Below, piece by piece: positions 38,618-47,626 of a DNA stretch of 64,000 bases (the first letter of the stretch is position 1; each line of letters starts with the position of its first letter). The translations under genes and the position numbers were made by a program. This DNA comes from Rahnella ecdela. GTDB taxonomy: Bacteria > Pseudomonadota > Gammaproteobacteria > Enterobacterales > Enterobacteriaceae. Where the stretch lies: contig NZ_JAFMOY010000118.1 of assembly GCF_019049625.1 (NCBI RefSeq), positions 41,909 to 105,908 of the forward strand, read 5' to 3'. The notes beneath the pieces are model-generated. The model made no database searches, was not told the origin of the DNA, and was given only the letters and a program-made list of their open reading frames with translations.

Positions 38618-38643
38618 TGCATTAGCACGTCGCCAGGAAGAAA

Positions 38644-38678
38644 TGCCCTGCATGTGGATCGCAGGGCAATTTTTTTTA
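38644..38678 (+). terminator. terminator of the ndvB-like gene
   Basis: TGCCCTGC and GCAGGGCA form an 8-bp stem followed by AATTTTTTTT. The tail touches the 3' end of the convergent pectate lyase gene. Confidence 0.9.
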
Positions 38679-39773
38679 CACCAAAACGCGGTAATCCAGC
38701 AAGTTTCCCGCAGAACGTTTTACCGCATCGACAAACTCCGGCGTCAGATCCCATTGCGGGAAATAGTCATACGGCGGCCTGACGACGGATGTAGTGTTAA
38801 AACCGCAGGCGCTTAAATCCGCTGTTGTGTCGTTAAATACCGAGCCCGAATCGGATAAATATTCGCCGCCAAACCCCTTGAACAATCTGCAAGCAACCGT
38901 CTGCCCTTTCACGTTGAATACGTTCAGTTCGGACAACGTTCTGGAATCTTTTCCGACGCCAAAACTGTACTGATATTTGTATATCGGATCGGCGACATCA
39001 TTATCAAACACGTTGTTAAACAGATGAACATTGCCGAAACGCACGCGCGGTGTGCGCTGTACCACACGAATAAACAGATTGTCGTGAAAGGTCACGCGTA
39101 GTTTTCCGGCGTCTTCTGCGTCATTGCTGTCGCTGTGGCCGATGAGAATCGTTTTATCGTGCAGGGTGAAAACGCAGTGCGAAACGGTGACGTAATCCGA
39201 GGCACGTTTGATATCCAGAGAACCGTCGTGCTGGACGTATTTCCAGCCATCGACGGTTTTATACATGTCCATCGTAAAACGCCCGTCGCTGAATGTCACA
39301 TTGCTGACCCAGACATGCTGGGCGCGAATGATACTCAGCCCGTCCCATTCCGCGTTCCAGCCATCGCCCTCTTCAAACTGAGGATCAACGTCGACAGGAT
39401 TTTCGATGTAAATATTATGAATAATAACGTTGCTGACATCCTGAATAATCAACGCGCTTTCAACGAACCGGGCATTTTCATCGATACCCATCAGCGTCGT
39501 ATTACTGCCGATAAATATCCTGCCGCGCCGGGACTGATCTTGACGGTTGAGATAAGGCACGCCGCCGCTGGCGTCAATCAGCCCGCCAATCCAGATGCGT
39601 TTCGGACGGTCGCCGGACTCCTCAATGGCCTGCCGGAGTTCGCCGATATTCGTGACGTAATAGGAAAGCTCAGGTTTTTCGCCGCCGCCGGCCGTGCCCC
39701 CTGCTTCAGAGGCCCAGCCTGCCGGGGTTTGGTACCAGAATTCATGCGGGGGAATATGATGAATTGATTTCAT
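38676..39773 (-). CDS. PL1-family pectate lyase
   Basis: A 365-residue parallel beta-helix lyase. Family features are an internal calcium-binding region (GWNAEWDGLSI, then KYVQHDGSLDIKRASDYVTVSHC) and the catalytic-arginine motif RTPRVRFGNVHLFNNVF (about 233-249). Pectate lyases cleave polygalacturonate by beta-elimination in plant cell walls. The N-terminus (MKSIHHIPPHEFWY) has no signal peptide, and an in-frame stop lies just upstream of the ATG, so no longer start is possible. GGAG is 11 bases before the ATG. Whether it is exported by another route or acts inside the cell on imported oligomers is unknown. Confidence 0.88.
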   Translation of the reverse strand: MKSIHHIPPHEFWYQTPAGWASEAGGTAGGGEKPELSYYVTNIGELRQAIEESGDRPKRIWIGGLIDASGGVPYLNRQDQSRRGRIFIGSNTTLMGIDENARFVESALIIQDVSNVIIHNIYIENPVDVDPQFEEGDGWNAEWDGLSIIRAQHVWVSNVTFSDGRFTMDMYKTVDGWKYVQHDGSLDIKRASDYVTVSHCVFTLHDKTILIGHSDSNDAEDAGKLRVTFHDNLFIRVVQRTPRVRFGNVHLFNNVFDNDVADPIYKYQYSFGVGKDSRTLSELNVFNVKGQTVACRLFKGFGGEYLSDSGSVFNDTTADLSACGFNTTSVVRPPYDYFPQWDLTPEFVDAVKRSAGNLLDYRVLV

Positions 39774-39870
39774 TGAGACAGCTCCATTTTATTGAAATAA
39801 AAATGAGTGATGCCACCTGCTTTTCCGTCCTTAGAATGGGGATCCCGGCGTAGTACCGCGCCTTACGCCG

Positions 39871-40368
39871 TCAGCTTATTGCTCTGTGTCTGGCAATATT
39901 TTTGTATAACGTAATACGATTGCTGATTTGTAATTTGTTAATCATGCGGGTGCGATGGGCATAAAACGTTTTCATGTTCATCCCCAATCGCTCACCAATT
40001 TGTTGCGTATCCAGCCCCTGCTGCATACAGGTCAATACTTCATTTTCCCGCGCAGAAAGTTTATATTTCACGTGATAATTAAAACGTGAATTATTCACCA
40101 GTAAACATGACAGCACTTCTTTTACCGGACTGCGCCGGTCAATCAGTGTCACATTCTCCAGATGTTGCAATGCGTAATAATCCACATCATTGGAGATAAA
40201 AGCGAAAATCTTTCGTCCCTGGCAGACAGAATCGGTCACCTGCGCATAACTGGTGGTCTCCACATCGACGATATAATAATTCTCATCAATCAGTTCCCGC
40301 GATAATAACGCGCTGAAGCCGAAGATAAAAAAATAATCATCAGAAATCACGGAGTCTGATAAGTCCAT
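39871..40368 (-). CDS. LuxR-type helix-turn-helix regulator, fimbrial-regulator-like
   Basis: A 165-residue protein with a short N-terminal domain without recognisable phosphoacceptor signature, and a C-terminal LuxR/GerE helix-turn-helix (about 103-160: KLSARENEVLTCMQQGLDTQQI then MNMKTFYAHRTRMINKL). The size and layout recall MrkI, FimW and similar small regulators located beside chaperone-usher operons. It is followed 550 bases away by a divergent EAL-domain gene and then by the nine-gene fimbrial operon. Role in fimbrial control is inferred from this context. GGGAA is 6-7 bases before the ATG. Confidence 0.8.
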   Translation of the reverse strand: MDLSDSVISDDYFFIFGFSALLSRELIDENYYIVDVETTSYAQVTDSVCQGRKIFAFISNDVDYYALQHLENVTLIDRRSPVKEVLSCLLVNNSRFNYHVKYKLSARENEVLTCMQQGLDTQQIGERLGMNMKTFYAHRTRMINKLQISNRITLYKNIARHRAIS

Positions 40369-40915
40369 ATAAATTCCCTTTCCGTAGTTCCTTTTACCCT
40401 ATTTAACTGTCAGTAATTCGCTTCATTTCCTTTTATAAAATTTACAGAAACCACAAATTTTTGACACTACTAAAGTAATAGGAATTTTCTTTCAATTTAA
40501 AAACGTTCAATTCATCTTAATTTTTCATGACGAAAGGACATCAGACTGCACTTTACCGCATTAAATAGTGCAAACCACCAATATATAATCTTTGCGCGGC
40601 ACTTATCACCACGCCGCAGAGTCAGCCTTACGTTAAAATCCGCAGTGGTTTGATAGCCAAAACTTAGGATAATTTCAAAAATGGATTTTTCTTAGTGAAA
40701 ATACCTTGCAGAATTCACCACAATATTTCGTTCACGTCCGGCAGATTTTACACGCTTAACAAAAGATCAACATCGGCCTCAGATTATTTTTATGTGCGTC
40801 AATGACTACGCCTGTAGTTCCCGTCTGAAATATCACGTTCACGGGCGATCGTTTATAGAATGTTTAAACGGTATGATTTAAAACCTCATGTCCTGTTATT
40901 ACCTTACGGTGCGCC
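40369..40915. other. long AT-rich intergenic region between LuxR-type and EAL genes
   Basis: About 547 bases, clearly more AT-rich than the flanking genes, with many A and T tracts. This suggests H-NS binding and complex regulation. No gene, terminator or clear operator was recognised. Confidence 0.5.
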
Positions 40916-41761
40916 ATGCGTATTTTTAAACGGACATTTAAATCCGCCCTGTTATCTGCATTATCGGATAAAACTCTGGCGCAGCCGCACGCATTGCTTT
41001 TTATGTTGCGCAGGGCCATCAATAAACACCAGCTGATGCCTTTTATTCAGCCCATTGTGGATGCCCGAACCGGTGAAACGGTGGCGGGCGAAGTATTGAT
41101 GCGCTGGCACCATCCCGCGCTTGGAAATATATCTCCTGACTATTTTATTCCGCTTGCCGAGAAAAACGGGCTTATTTCCCGCATCACAGAGTCAGGCATT
41201 CAGTCCGTCGCCCGCACTGTGATGTCGATGGCATTTATCTGTCGCCCTGAGACCACGTTATTCTTTAACGTCTCTGCGGCAGATTTTAAAAATCACGCCA
41301 TTGTGAATCTCTGCAAAGCGTTCAAAAGGGATACGGCGCAGCGGGATTTACGTATCGGGCTGGAAATCACCGAAAGAGAAGCGGTTGAAGATACGACGTT
41401 GGTGAAAGATCTGTGCAAAAGCCTCGCACTGTTGGGCGTTGATCTTTCTGTCGATGATTTTGGAACGGGTAATGCTAACTACCATTATCTGATGCAGTTT
41501 CGCCCGCGCTATATCAAGATCGATAAAATGTTCACGGCCGGTGTTGAAGCCGACCCGGTAAAAGAAGCGATTGTGCGCAACATTATTGCCGTCGCAACGG
41601 AACTGCACTGCCTGACCATCGCCGAAGGCGTGGAAACAGACGCACAGCGACAAAAGCTCACCACCCTGGGCGTCAGTCACTTTCAGGGATATTTCTTCTC
41701 AAAGCCGGTCGAGGCTTCGGTTTTCTTCCATCAGCTTATGCACGCCCTTCCCCTGCGCTGA
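40916..41761 (+). CDS. EAL-domain c-di-GMP phosphodiesterase
   Basis: A 281-residue, apparently soluble protein made up almost entirely of an EAL domain (about 32-275). The signature is EVL (E59) in AGEVLMRW. Metal and catalytic motifs are otherwise kept: FFNVSA (about 117), LEITERE (E150), VDDFGTG (D180, D181), YIKIDKMF, IAEGVET and FQGYFFSKP. It is therefore probably active in hydrolysing c-di-GMP to pGpG. The arrangement with a LuxR-type gene and a fimbrial operon resembles mrkJ of Klebsiella and the EAL gene of the Salmonella fim locus. The ribosome site is weak. Confidence 0.88.
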   Translation: MRIFKRTFKSALLSALSDKTLAQPHALLFMLRRAINKHQLMPFIQPIVDARTGETVAGEVLMRWHHPALGNISPDYFIPLAEKNGLISRITESGIQSVARTVMSMAFICRPETTLFFNVSAADFKNHAIVNLCKAFKRDTAQRDLRIGLEITEREAVEDTTLVKDLCKSLALLGVDLSVDDFGTGNANYHYLMQFRPRYIKIDKMFTAGVEADPVKEAIVRNIIAVATELHCLTIAEGVETDAQRQKLTTLGVSHFQGYFFSKPVEASVFFHQLMHALPLR

Positions 41762-41802
41762 TCTGGTCCCGTTTTACTCTTCCCGCAAACGCTTCCCGAT
41801 AA

Positions 41803-41843
41803 CGAAAAAGGCGGCCTGCTGTGATGCAGTCCGCCTTTTTTCG
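41803..41843. terminator. bidirectional terminator between EAL gene and fimbrial operon 1
   Basis: CGAAAAAGGCGG and CCGCCTTTTTTCG form a 12-bp stem with flanking A and T tracts, between convergent transcripts. Confidence 0.9.
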
Positions 41844-41862
41844 ATCCATTGTGCCTTTGTGC

Positions 41863-42978
41863 TTACCAGTTCACATCAAGTGTGGCGGCTGCCGTGGCAG
41901 TGCCGGGCTCTGCGGTGGTTTTCGGGCACAATACCCATACCAGATTATCAGACCACGACTGTGTGGAAGACACCGTGCGCAGCGCCGCTTTGCTGCTATC
42001 CATACGCATCGACGAGCCTTTGGTGGTACATCCGGCCTCTGCGCTGGCGTTTGCGCCAATAAAGCCGCGGATATCCCCCGCAATACCGCCGCCTGTGGTC
42101 GAGATCATCGGCAGCGTGTAATCGTCGCCTGCCTGGGTTTTCGGCGTCACAGAATAGGTGATATCCGCACTGGTACCGGCGTCGTTAGTACAGTTCACAT
42201 TCAGCGAAGACTGCACCGCAATCCCCTTGCCGTCCGTTGCCTGACCCGGCGTCACGTCACCGAATGGCACGACCGCCGCTGTGTTCATCGAACATTGCGT
42301 GCTGGCCACGACGAGATTACTGAAGCTCAGCAGCGACTGTCTGTTGTTTCCACTGGTTTTATGCAGTTGCAGATAGGTTGTGGGCAACGGGCCTGCCGCG
42401 ACGCCTGGTGAAACATACACCCCGTACGAAACATTCATCGAAGTGCTAGACCCGTCAAGAATGAAGAAGTTGCCGCTGATCGGACGCTTTATCGCCGCAC
42501 AATGCGACGCGGTGCCGGGCGTCTGCCAGTCAGTGATGATGGCCCCTTTACTGTCCCAGGTGGCGGAATAGGTGTCGGTGACCACGTTGGCGTTGCCGGT
42601 CGGCGTCGCCGTAATGGTCGTCGCGTTGAGGCTGCCGGTCAGGACAATTAGCACGCCCTTTTGGATCTCGTATCCCGACCAACCGTCAACCGTGGTGTAT
42701 GGCAGGCCCGCTATTGAGCAGGTTGCACCATTGCTGTCATTTGGCGTGGTTTGCCAGGCCGACAGTTTCCAGCCCCATCCATAGGTCAGAGCGGTGGAGG
42801 CACCGTAAGGTCCGAAAGCCGTACCATTGATGGTCGGCGTCCAGGTGCCGAGACGGGTATAACCCTGCGGAAGATTCACCGCGAATGCCGCCTGGCAAGA
42901 TAACAGTGCAGTAGCGGCCATGCAGGTGATCCCGCATCGACGAAAGGCTTGCGCCAAAAAACGCTTAAAAACAGACAT
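41863..42978 (-). CDS. fimbrial adhesin B (distal gene of operon 1)
   Basis: A 371-residue exported protein: signal peptide (about 1-33, ending AFA), an N-terminal receptor-binding-like domain (34-210) and a C-terminal pilin domain with paired cysteines that ends ATLDVNW, the beta-strand that a chaperone completes. The last 130 residues are closely similar to those of the preceding gene (shared KTQAGD, GFIGA, EAGC, VWVLCPKTTAEPG), while the N-terminal domains differ. It is probably a tip adhesin. The receptor is unknown. AGGGAAAA precedes the ATG. A bidirectional terminator follows. Confidence 0.82.
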   Translation of the reverse strand: MSVFKRFLAQAFRRCGITCMAATALLSCQAAFAVNLPQGYTRLGTWTPTINGTAFGPYGASTALTYGWGWKLSAWQTTPNDSNGATCSIAGLPYTTVDGWSGYEIQKGVLIVLTGSLNATTITATPTGNANVVTDTYSATWDSKGAIITDWQTPGTASHCAAIKRPISGNFFILDGSSTSMNVSYGVYVSPGVAAGPLPTTYLQLHKTSGNNRQSLLSFSNLVVASTQCSMNTAAVVPFGDVTPGQATDGKGIAVQSSLNVNCTNDAGTSADITYSVTPKTQAGDDYTLPMISTTGGGIAGDIRGFIGANASAEAGCTTKGSSMRMDSSKAALRTVSSTQSWSDNLVWVLCPKTTAEPGTATAAATLDVNW

Positions 42979-43034
42979 CTTTTTCCCTATATCAACAATT
43001 TTGTAAAGACTAAAATCTGGCTCGATGTGGTTGA

Positions 43035-44165
43035 TTACCAGCTCATGTCAAGCGTCACCGCCGCCGTGGCCGGACCGGGTTCTGCGGTCGTCCGCGGGCA
43101 TAACACCCAGACCAGTGGATCAGACCAGTTCGTGCTGGTAGTGACCGTGTGCAGGCTGACTTTGGTGCCGTCCATCGGCAGTGAGGAATTGCGGTCTGCA
43201 CAACCGGCTTCTGTGGTCGCGGATGCACCAATAAAACCACGTACATCGCCGCCCGCCACGCCTTTGTCCGACATCATCGGGATACTGAAATGGTCACCGG
43301 CCTGAGTTTTGGGCAGCACCGAATAGGACACCGGCAACGCGGTGCCGGAAGGATTACTGCACGTCACATCCACTGAGGCGTTCACCGCGACCTTGCGGTC
43401 ATCCGGCGTGACATCACCGAAGGCAATCGCAGGCGTTGAATTCACCGTACAGTCCATGCCACTCCACGCCAGCGACAGGATACGCCGGTCAAAGGTCGCC
43501 GGCGTGACGTTCCAGCGGTAGCCCCGCGCGGCCTGTGCATAGACGGTTTTTGCTGCCATTTTGGCGGCTCCCGGCTGTACATAGACGCCGTAACCCATCG
43601 CCGACTGCGAGCCGCCTCCGCTGTTCATTTCCACCGCGCCAAACGACTGATTAAAGGTGGTGATCACCCCCAGACAGTCGGTGCGAATACTGACGTCGCC
43701 GCTGCCGTTGCCGGATTTGTCCCATGACGCGGACGACACGGTGTTCAGATCCGGCGCACCGTTAGGGATAAACGTGCCACCGGTGGCGTTCGGGTTCATG
43801 GTCCCGGAATTAATGACAATCTGGCCGGATATAGAACCGAACGGGATCATCAGAATGCCGGGAGAAATTTCATAACCGCGATAGCCGTCATAGGATTTCA
43901 TCGGATACATCGACGCACATTCGCCGCTGGGCACCGGCACGGGGGAAACCACCACGGTTCCCGCGACACCTGATGCCATAAAAGGCACCACGTTTTGTGA
44001 GTAATACCAGCCGGGTTTATTGCCCGGAATGGTATCGCCGTCGGTCCACGTCAGCCGGGTGTTGACCACGTCACTGACCACCTGATAACCCGATTTCAGC
44101 TCGAGTGCAGCGCAGTTCATTCCCCACATCAGAGCCACAGACCCCAATAACATCCTTGCAGTCAT
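43035..44165 (-). CDS. fimbrial adhesin A (operon 1)
   Basis: A 376-residue exported two-domain protein: signal peptide (about 1-20), a divergent N-terminal domain and a C-terminal pilin domain ending TLDMSW. It is a paralogue of the next gene, with about 130 C-terminal residues strongly alike and the N-terminal half different, so the two probably bind different targets or act alternately at the pilus tip. AAGGAG lies 6 bases before the ATG. It follows the usher by 55 bases in the same operon. Confidence 0.82.
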   Translation of the reverse strand: MTARMLLGSVALMWGMNCAALELKSGYQVVSDVVNTRLTWTDGDTIPGNKPGWYYSQNVVPFMASGVAGTVVVSPVPVPSGECASMYPMKSYDGYRGYEISPGILMIPFGSISGQIVINSGTMNPNATGGTFIPNGAPDLNTVSSASWDKSGNGSGDVSIRTDCLGVITTFNQSFGAVEMNSGGGSQSAMGYGVYVQPGAAKMAAKTVYAQAARGYRWNVTPATFDRRILSLAWSGMDCTVNSTPAIAFGDVTPDDRKVAVNASVDVTCSNPSGTALPVSYSVLPKTQAGDHFSIPMMSDKGVAGGDVRGFIGASATTEAGCADRNSSLPMDGTKVSLHTVTTSTNWSDPLVWVLCPRTTAEPGPATAAVTLDMSW

Positions 44166-44220
44166 GACTACTCCTTAAATTGGTGTGCATTAAGTCCGCG
44201 CAACGGTGCGCGGCCGTTTA

Positions 44221-46779
44221 TCAGCGGCATTCGCCGTTCAGCTGAATAACCGGCATTTGTGCCGTCGGTTTCAGCCCCTTCAGGTCATAACTGACGCGGC
44301 ACTGTTTATCGTTGCCTTTGCCCCACGACACCGCCAGCTGGCCTTTTTCCGGCAGGCCGGTCAGATACACCTGGCCGTTATCGCCGACGATGCCGGTGAT
44401 TTCCTCACGACCTGCGTTTTCCAGCAGTGATGCGGTGGCACCAAACGGCACCACGCCTGCTCCGCCAGCCCGCGTCAGGGACATCAGCACCTGATAACCG
44501 ATACGCGTGGCAAAGTCAGTTTTCACCACCGCGCCGTTGGTCGGGTACACCACTTTCTGGTTTTGCGGCAAATCGACGTTGTCCGGTAACGTGCTCGGAT
44601 CGAGACCGACGTTGTTGCGGCTGTAATCCGACAGATACGGCACCACGGCGAACCCGCGCGAATCGGTTTTGCCACCGCCATTAGACAGGCTGACGCCTTC
44701 CGCACCCGGCGCGCTGACCAGCGCCACCGAGCTGCCCAGCGGACGTGACAGCGTCACACCTTGCGCATGGGCCACCGCGCCGCCACTCATGTTGACGTTC
44801 ATCGAGCGCATGTCGTTTGAGTAACCGTAACCCGCAGAAACGTTGCCCTTGCTGCCCTGATATCCTAGATTCAGGTTGCTGTTACTGGCCTGATCCTGAT
44901 TGCCCCAGCCCTGCATAACGCTGTACGACAACGCGCCGTTCGGGTTGCTGCCGGAAATCCCCGCCTGATTCTGCGTGCGTCCGTGGTTGTCATGAGATAT
45001 CTGGCTGGTGGCGTAGGTGTTTTGCAACGCAGACGAATAGCTGAAGATGCTGAACGGCACGCTCATGTTGAAGGAAACCTGACGGTTTTCCGGCCAGTCG
45101 CCGTTTCCTTTCATGCGATCCACGGTGTAATACACGCCGTAGCTGACGCCGTGATAACTGCCGTTGTAACCGGATGACAGGCTGGTCAGCGTTTTGGTCG
45201 ACCCCCAGTAATCATCACGGTTGCCGCGCAGGCTCACAGAGCCATAATCCCCAAGTTGCTGTGTTACCTGCGTCTGGAAACTGCTGCGCCGGCGGCTCAT
45301 CGTCCACGGCGACACATCATCCTTCTGCGCATAACCCATGCTGTTGTATTCTGCGAAACTGTAATAATTTCGGGTGGAATAACGCAGCGCGGTCAGGTCA
45401 AACGACGTGCCGGTGGTGAGCATGCTTTTGGAGTAACGCACCCGCCATGAACCGCCCGCCTGACGATCTTCTTCTTCCAGCTTCGTGCTGGAGAAAGTGC
45501 CGTCCACAGACATTGCGCCAAGATCGCCCAGCGAAATACCTGAACCCATGCTCAGCGCACTGTAGTTTTGCGAGCCCAGCAGACCGCCGTACAGCGTCAG
45601 GTTTTTTGGTAAGCCATAAATCAGCGTCGCCAGCACGAATTCTGATTCGCGTGAGCCCTGCGTCGTACCGCCGTCATAACGTCCGGCGGTCACTTCATAT
45701 TTCATGGCGCCCGGTCGCAGCATCACCGGCAGGGAAGAATACGGCACCACGAAGCTGTGCACGCTGCCATCGGCTTCGGTCACTGCCACGTCCAGGTCAC
45801 CGGAGGATCCCGCCTGATACAGATCCTTAATTTCAAACGGGCCCGGTGCGACGTAGGTTTCATATACCACGTAGCCGTTCTGACGCACGGTCACGCGGGC
45901 GTTACTGCTGGCTACGCCGGTGATCAGCGGCGCAAAACCGCGCAGACGCGAAGGCATCATCTGTTCGGACGAATTCAGCTGCACGCCGCGGAACGGCACG
46001 CCGTCCAGCACGTCACTGCCGGTATTGGATTCGCCCATGGTCACGCGAGAACGCCAGTCACGGATATCGCGCGACAAATAGGTATTGGAAAAATGCGTAC
46101 TGTCGTTATTACTGCTGCTACCACTAGTATCAGTGTGGCTGTGCGTCAGCGTACTGCGCAGCCGCCAGGCACCGGCGTTTGCGCCGGTCTGCACGTTGGC
46201 AAACAGGTTGTTATTCACGCGGGTATCGCTGTTGAGCGTCTGCTCATTGCGACCGGCACTGACGTTGTAGTTAAACAACATCGCCGGAATGCCGTCGTCC
46301 CACTGTGACGGATCCGTCTGGCTGTCACTGCCCGGCTGCATCGCCACCTGCGGGATACTGACGTCCAGCCGCAGGCGGGATAAATCGAATTTCACCGCGG
46401 ATTGCGGGATAAGCACCGTCAGATCATCCACCGGTTTGTCTTTCGCTAAGCCTTTAAATGCAGGCAACTGATCCACATTCACACCTAGCGCGCCGAGCAA
46501 TTCCGGCGTCAGTTCAGGCGCAATATTGCCGTGGGCGTTTTTGCCGAACACCAGTTCGCGGGAGACCGCTTCACGCTGGTTGACGAAGATAGTGACCGGA
46601 TACTTCCCTTCTGCCACGCCGCCCGCCAGGGAAAACGCGGAGAGATCGACATCCGATGCGCCGCTTCCCAGCGACAGCAATTCAGGATCGAAGTAATCCG
46701 CTGCCCACGCGTTCTGGCAGCTCATTAATACAAACAGCGCAAGCGTTTTGCGCGGGAAGGCGCGGGTGCTGGCTGCCAT
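44221..46779 (-). CDS. outer-membrane usher of fimbrial operon 1
   Basis: An 852-residue FimD/PapC-family usher that forms the secretion pore and assembles pilin-chaperone complexes. It has a signal peptide to AWA, an N-terminal chaperone-binding domain (about 27-150, DYFDPELLSLG), a 24-strand barrel with the plug domain (VYETYVAPGPFEIKDLYQAG near 290-320) and C-terminal domains (IVGDNGQVYLTGL, then a cysteine pair). The ATG at 46779 is chosen because AAGGA is 8 bases upstream; a TTG 13 codons earlier adds an unlikely extension before the signal peptide. Confidence 0.93.
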   Translation of the reverse strand: MAASTRAFPRKTLALFVLMSCQNAWAADYFDPELLSLGSGASDVDLSAFSLAGGVAEGKYPVTIFVNQREAVSRELVFGKNAHGNIAPELTPELLGALGVNVDQLPAFKGLAKDKPVDDLTVLIPQSAVKFDLSRLRLDVSIPQVAMQPGSDSQTDPSQWDDGIPAMLFNYNVSAGRNEQTLNSDTRVNNNLFANVQTGANAGAWRLRSTLTHSHTDTSGSSSNNDSTHFSNTYLSRDIRDWRSRVTMGESNTGSDVLDGVPFRGVQLNSSEQMMPSRLRGFAPLITGVASSNARVTVRQNGYVVYETYVAPGPFEIKDLYQAGSSGDLDVAVTEADGSVHSFVVPYSSLPVMLRPGAMKYEVTAGRYDGGTTQGSRESEFVLATLIYGLPKNLTLYGGLLGSQNYSALSMGSGISLGDLGAMSVDGTFSSTKLEEEDRQAGGSWRVRYSKSMLTTGTSFDLTALRYSTRNYYSFAEYNSMGYAQKDDVSPWTMSRRRSSFQTQVTQQLGDYGSVSLRGNRDDYWGSTKTLTSLSSGYNGSYHGVSYGVYYTVDRMKGNGDWPENRQVSFNMSVPFSIFSYSSALQNTYATSQISHDNHGRTQNQAGISGSNPNGALSYSVMQGWGNQDQASNSNLNLGYQGSKGNVSAGYGYSNDMRSMNVNMSGGAVAHAQGVTLSRPLGSSVALVSAPGAEGVSLSNGGGKTDSRGFAVVPYLSDYSRNNVGLDPSTLPDNVDLPQNQKVVYPTNGAVVKTDFATRIGYQVLMSLTRAGGAGVVPFGATASLLENAGREEITGIVGDNGQVYLTGLPEKGQLAVSWGKGNDKQCRVSYDLKGLKPTAQMPVIQLNGECR

Positions 46780-46870
46780 TCCGTTAGTCCTTAAACAGGA
46801 TGTCAATTTCTTACTCAAGGTCGTTCCCTGCTCTGTAATATATGATTAGCGGTTCCGGATTTCCCCGGAC

Positions 46871-47626
46871 TTACAATGTCTTACGCTGGACGGACGTCAC
46901 CCGGCTGTCTTCGCCGATCACCTGCCACTCCACCTCGCCCCGCGCCCCTTCCGGGACGGGATAGCGCTGCTGCCCTTTCGGCGGTACCAGCTTGCGCAGA
47001 TCGGCTGCCGGTAAGGTTTTTCCGCCCACTTTCAGCTGGCTGAAGTTGAGGTAAAACGGCGTCGGGTTATCCACCACCAGCGCATCCCCTTGCAGGCTGA
47101 AACGCAGCTGCTCAGACGCCTTAGTGACGCCGCCTGGCGGTAAACCTTCCGGTCGGTAGAACAACTTCATGTTGTTGACCACCGCGACCACCAGCTGACC
47201 GCCGGTCTGGTTGTCTTTATCCGGCACCGACGGGATGCCTTTTACCGACAGGTAAAACACTGATTCCCTGTCCTGCGGCAGCGTCATGTCGGTAAGACGG
47301 ATGCGCAGCTGGAGCTGTTCACCCGGGTCAACACGTTTTAACGGCGGCGTCACCAGCAGCGGAATGGCCGTGGCGGGCGCTTTATCGTCTTGTTCTGTCG
47401 CCGGTAAACCGGTGGCCAAATCCAGCGGCCGCACCCATGACTGCATCAGATACGCACGGTGGGTGTTATTGGTCATTGACCAGGTGATGCCTTTGGTTTC
47501 CGATGCCGGATACACAAGGCGGAACTGATTGATCGACAGGCCGGAAGGCTGTTCCGGCGCGGCAACACACGGCAATGCCAATGCCAGCGCGGCAATCAGC
47601 AGCGGCACTTTCAGCGAAAACGTCAT
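46871..47626 (-). CDS. periplasmic pilus chaperone (third of operon 1)
   Basis: A 251-residue PapD-like chaperone with a signal peptide (about 1-22, ending VAA). The immunoglobulin-fold motifs are ESVFYLSVKGIP (about 120-131) and MKLFYRPEGLP (about 152), with a C-terminal domain containing VVDNPTPFYLNFSQL. The N-terminal strand (SINQFRLVYPASE) departs from the usual TRVIF pattern seen in the two other chaperones of the operon. Its ATG overlaps the stop of the upstream chaperone (ATGA), with GGAGGG as ribosome site. Probably specialised for one subunit class, such as the adhesins. Confidence 0.88.
   Translation of the reverse strand: MTFSLKVPLLIAALALALPCVAAPEQPSGLSINQFRLVYPASETKGITWSMTNNTHRAYLMQSWVRPLDLATGLPATEQDDKAPATAIPLLVTPPLKRVDPGEQLQLRIRLTDMTLPQDRESVFYLSVKGIPSVPDKDNQTGGQLVVAVVNNMKLFYRPEGLPPGGVTKASEQLRFSLQGDALVVDNPTPFYLNFSQLKVGGKTLPAADLRKLVPPKGQQRYPVPEGARGEVEWQVIGEDSRVTSVQRKTL

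Noticed and set aside
37952..38653. Another long minus-strand open frame (233 codons) over the 3' end of the ndvB-like gene
   Set aside because: It covers the phosphorylase region in antisense, has low-complexity codon use and shows no protein family features.
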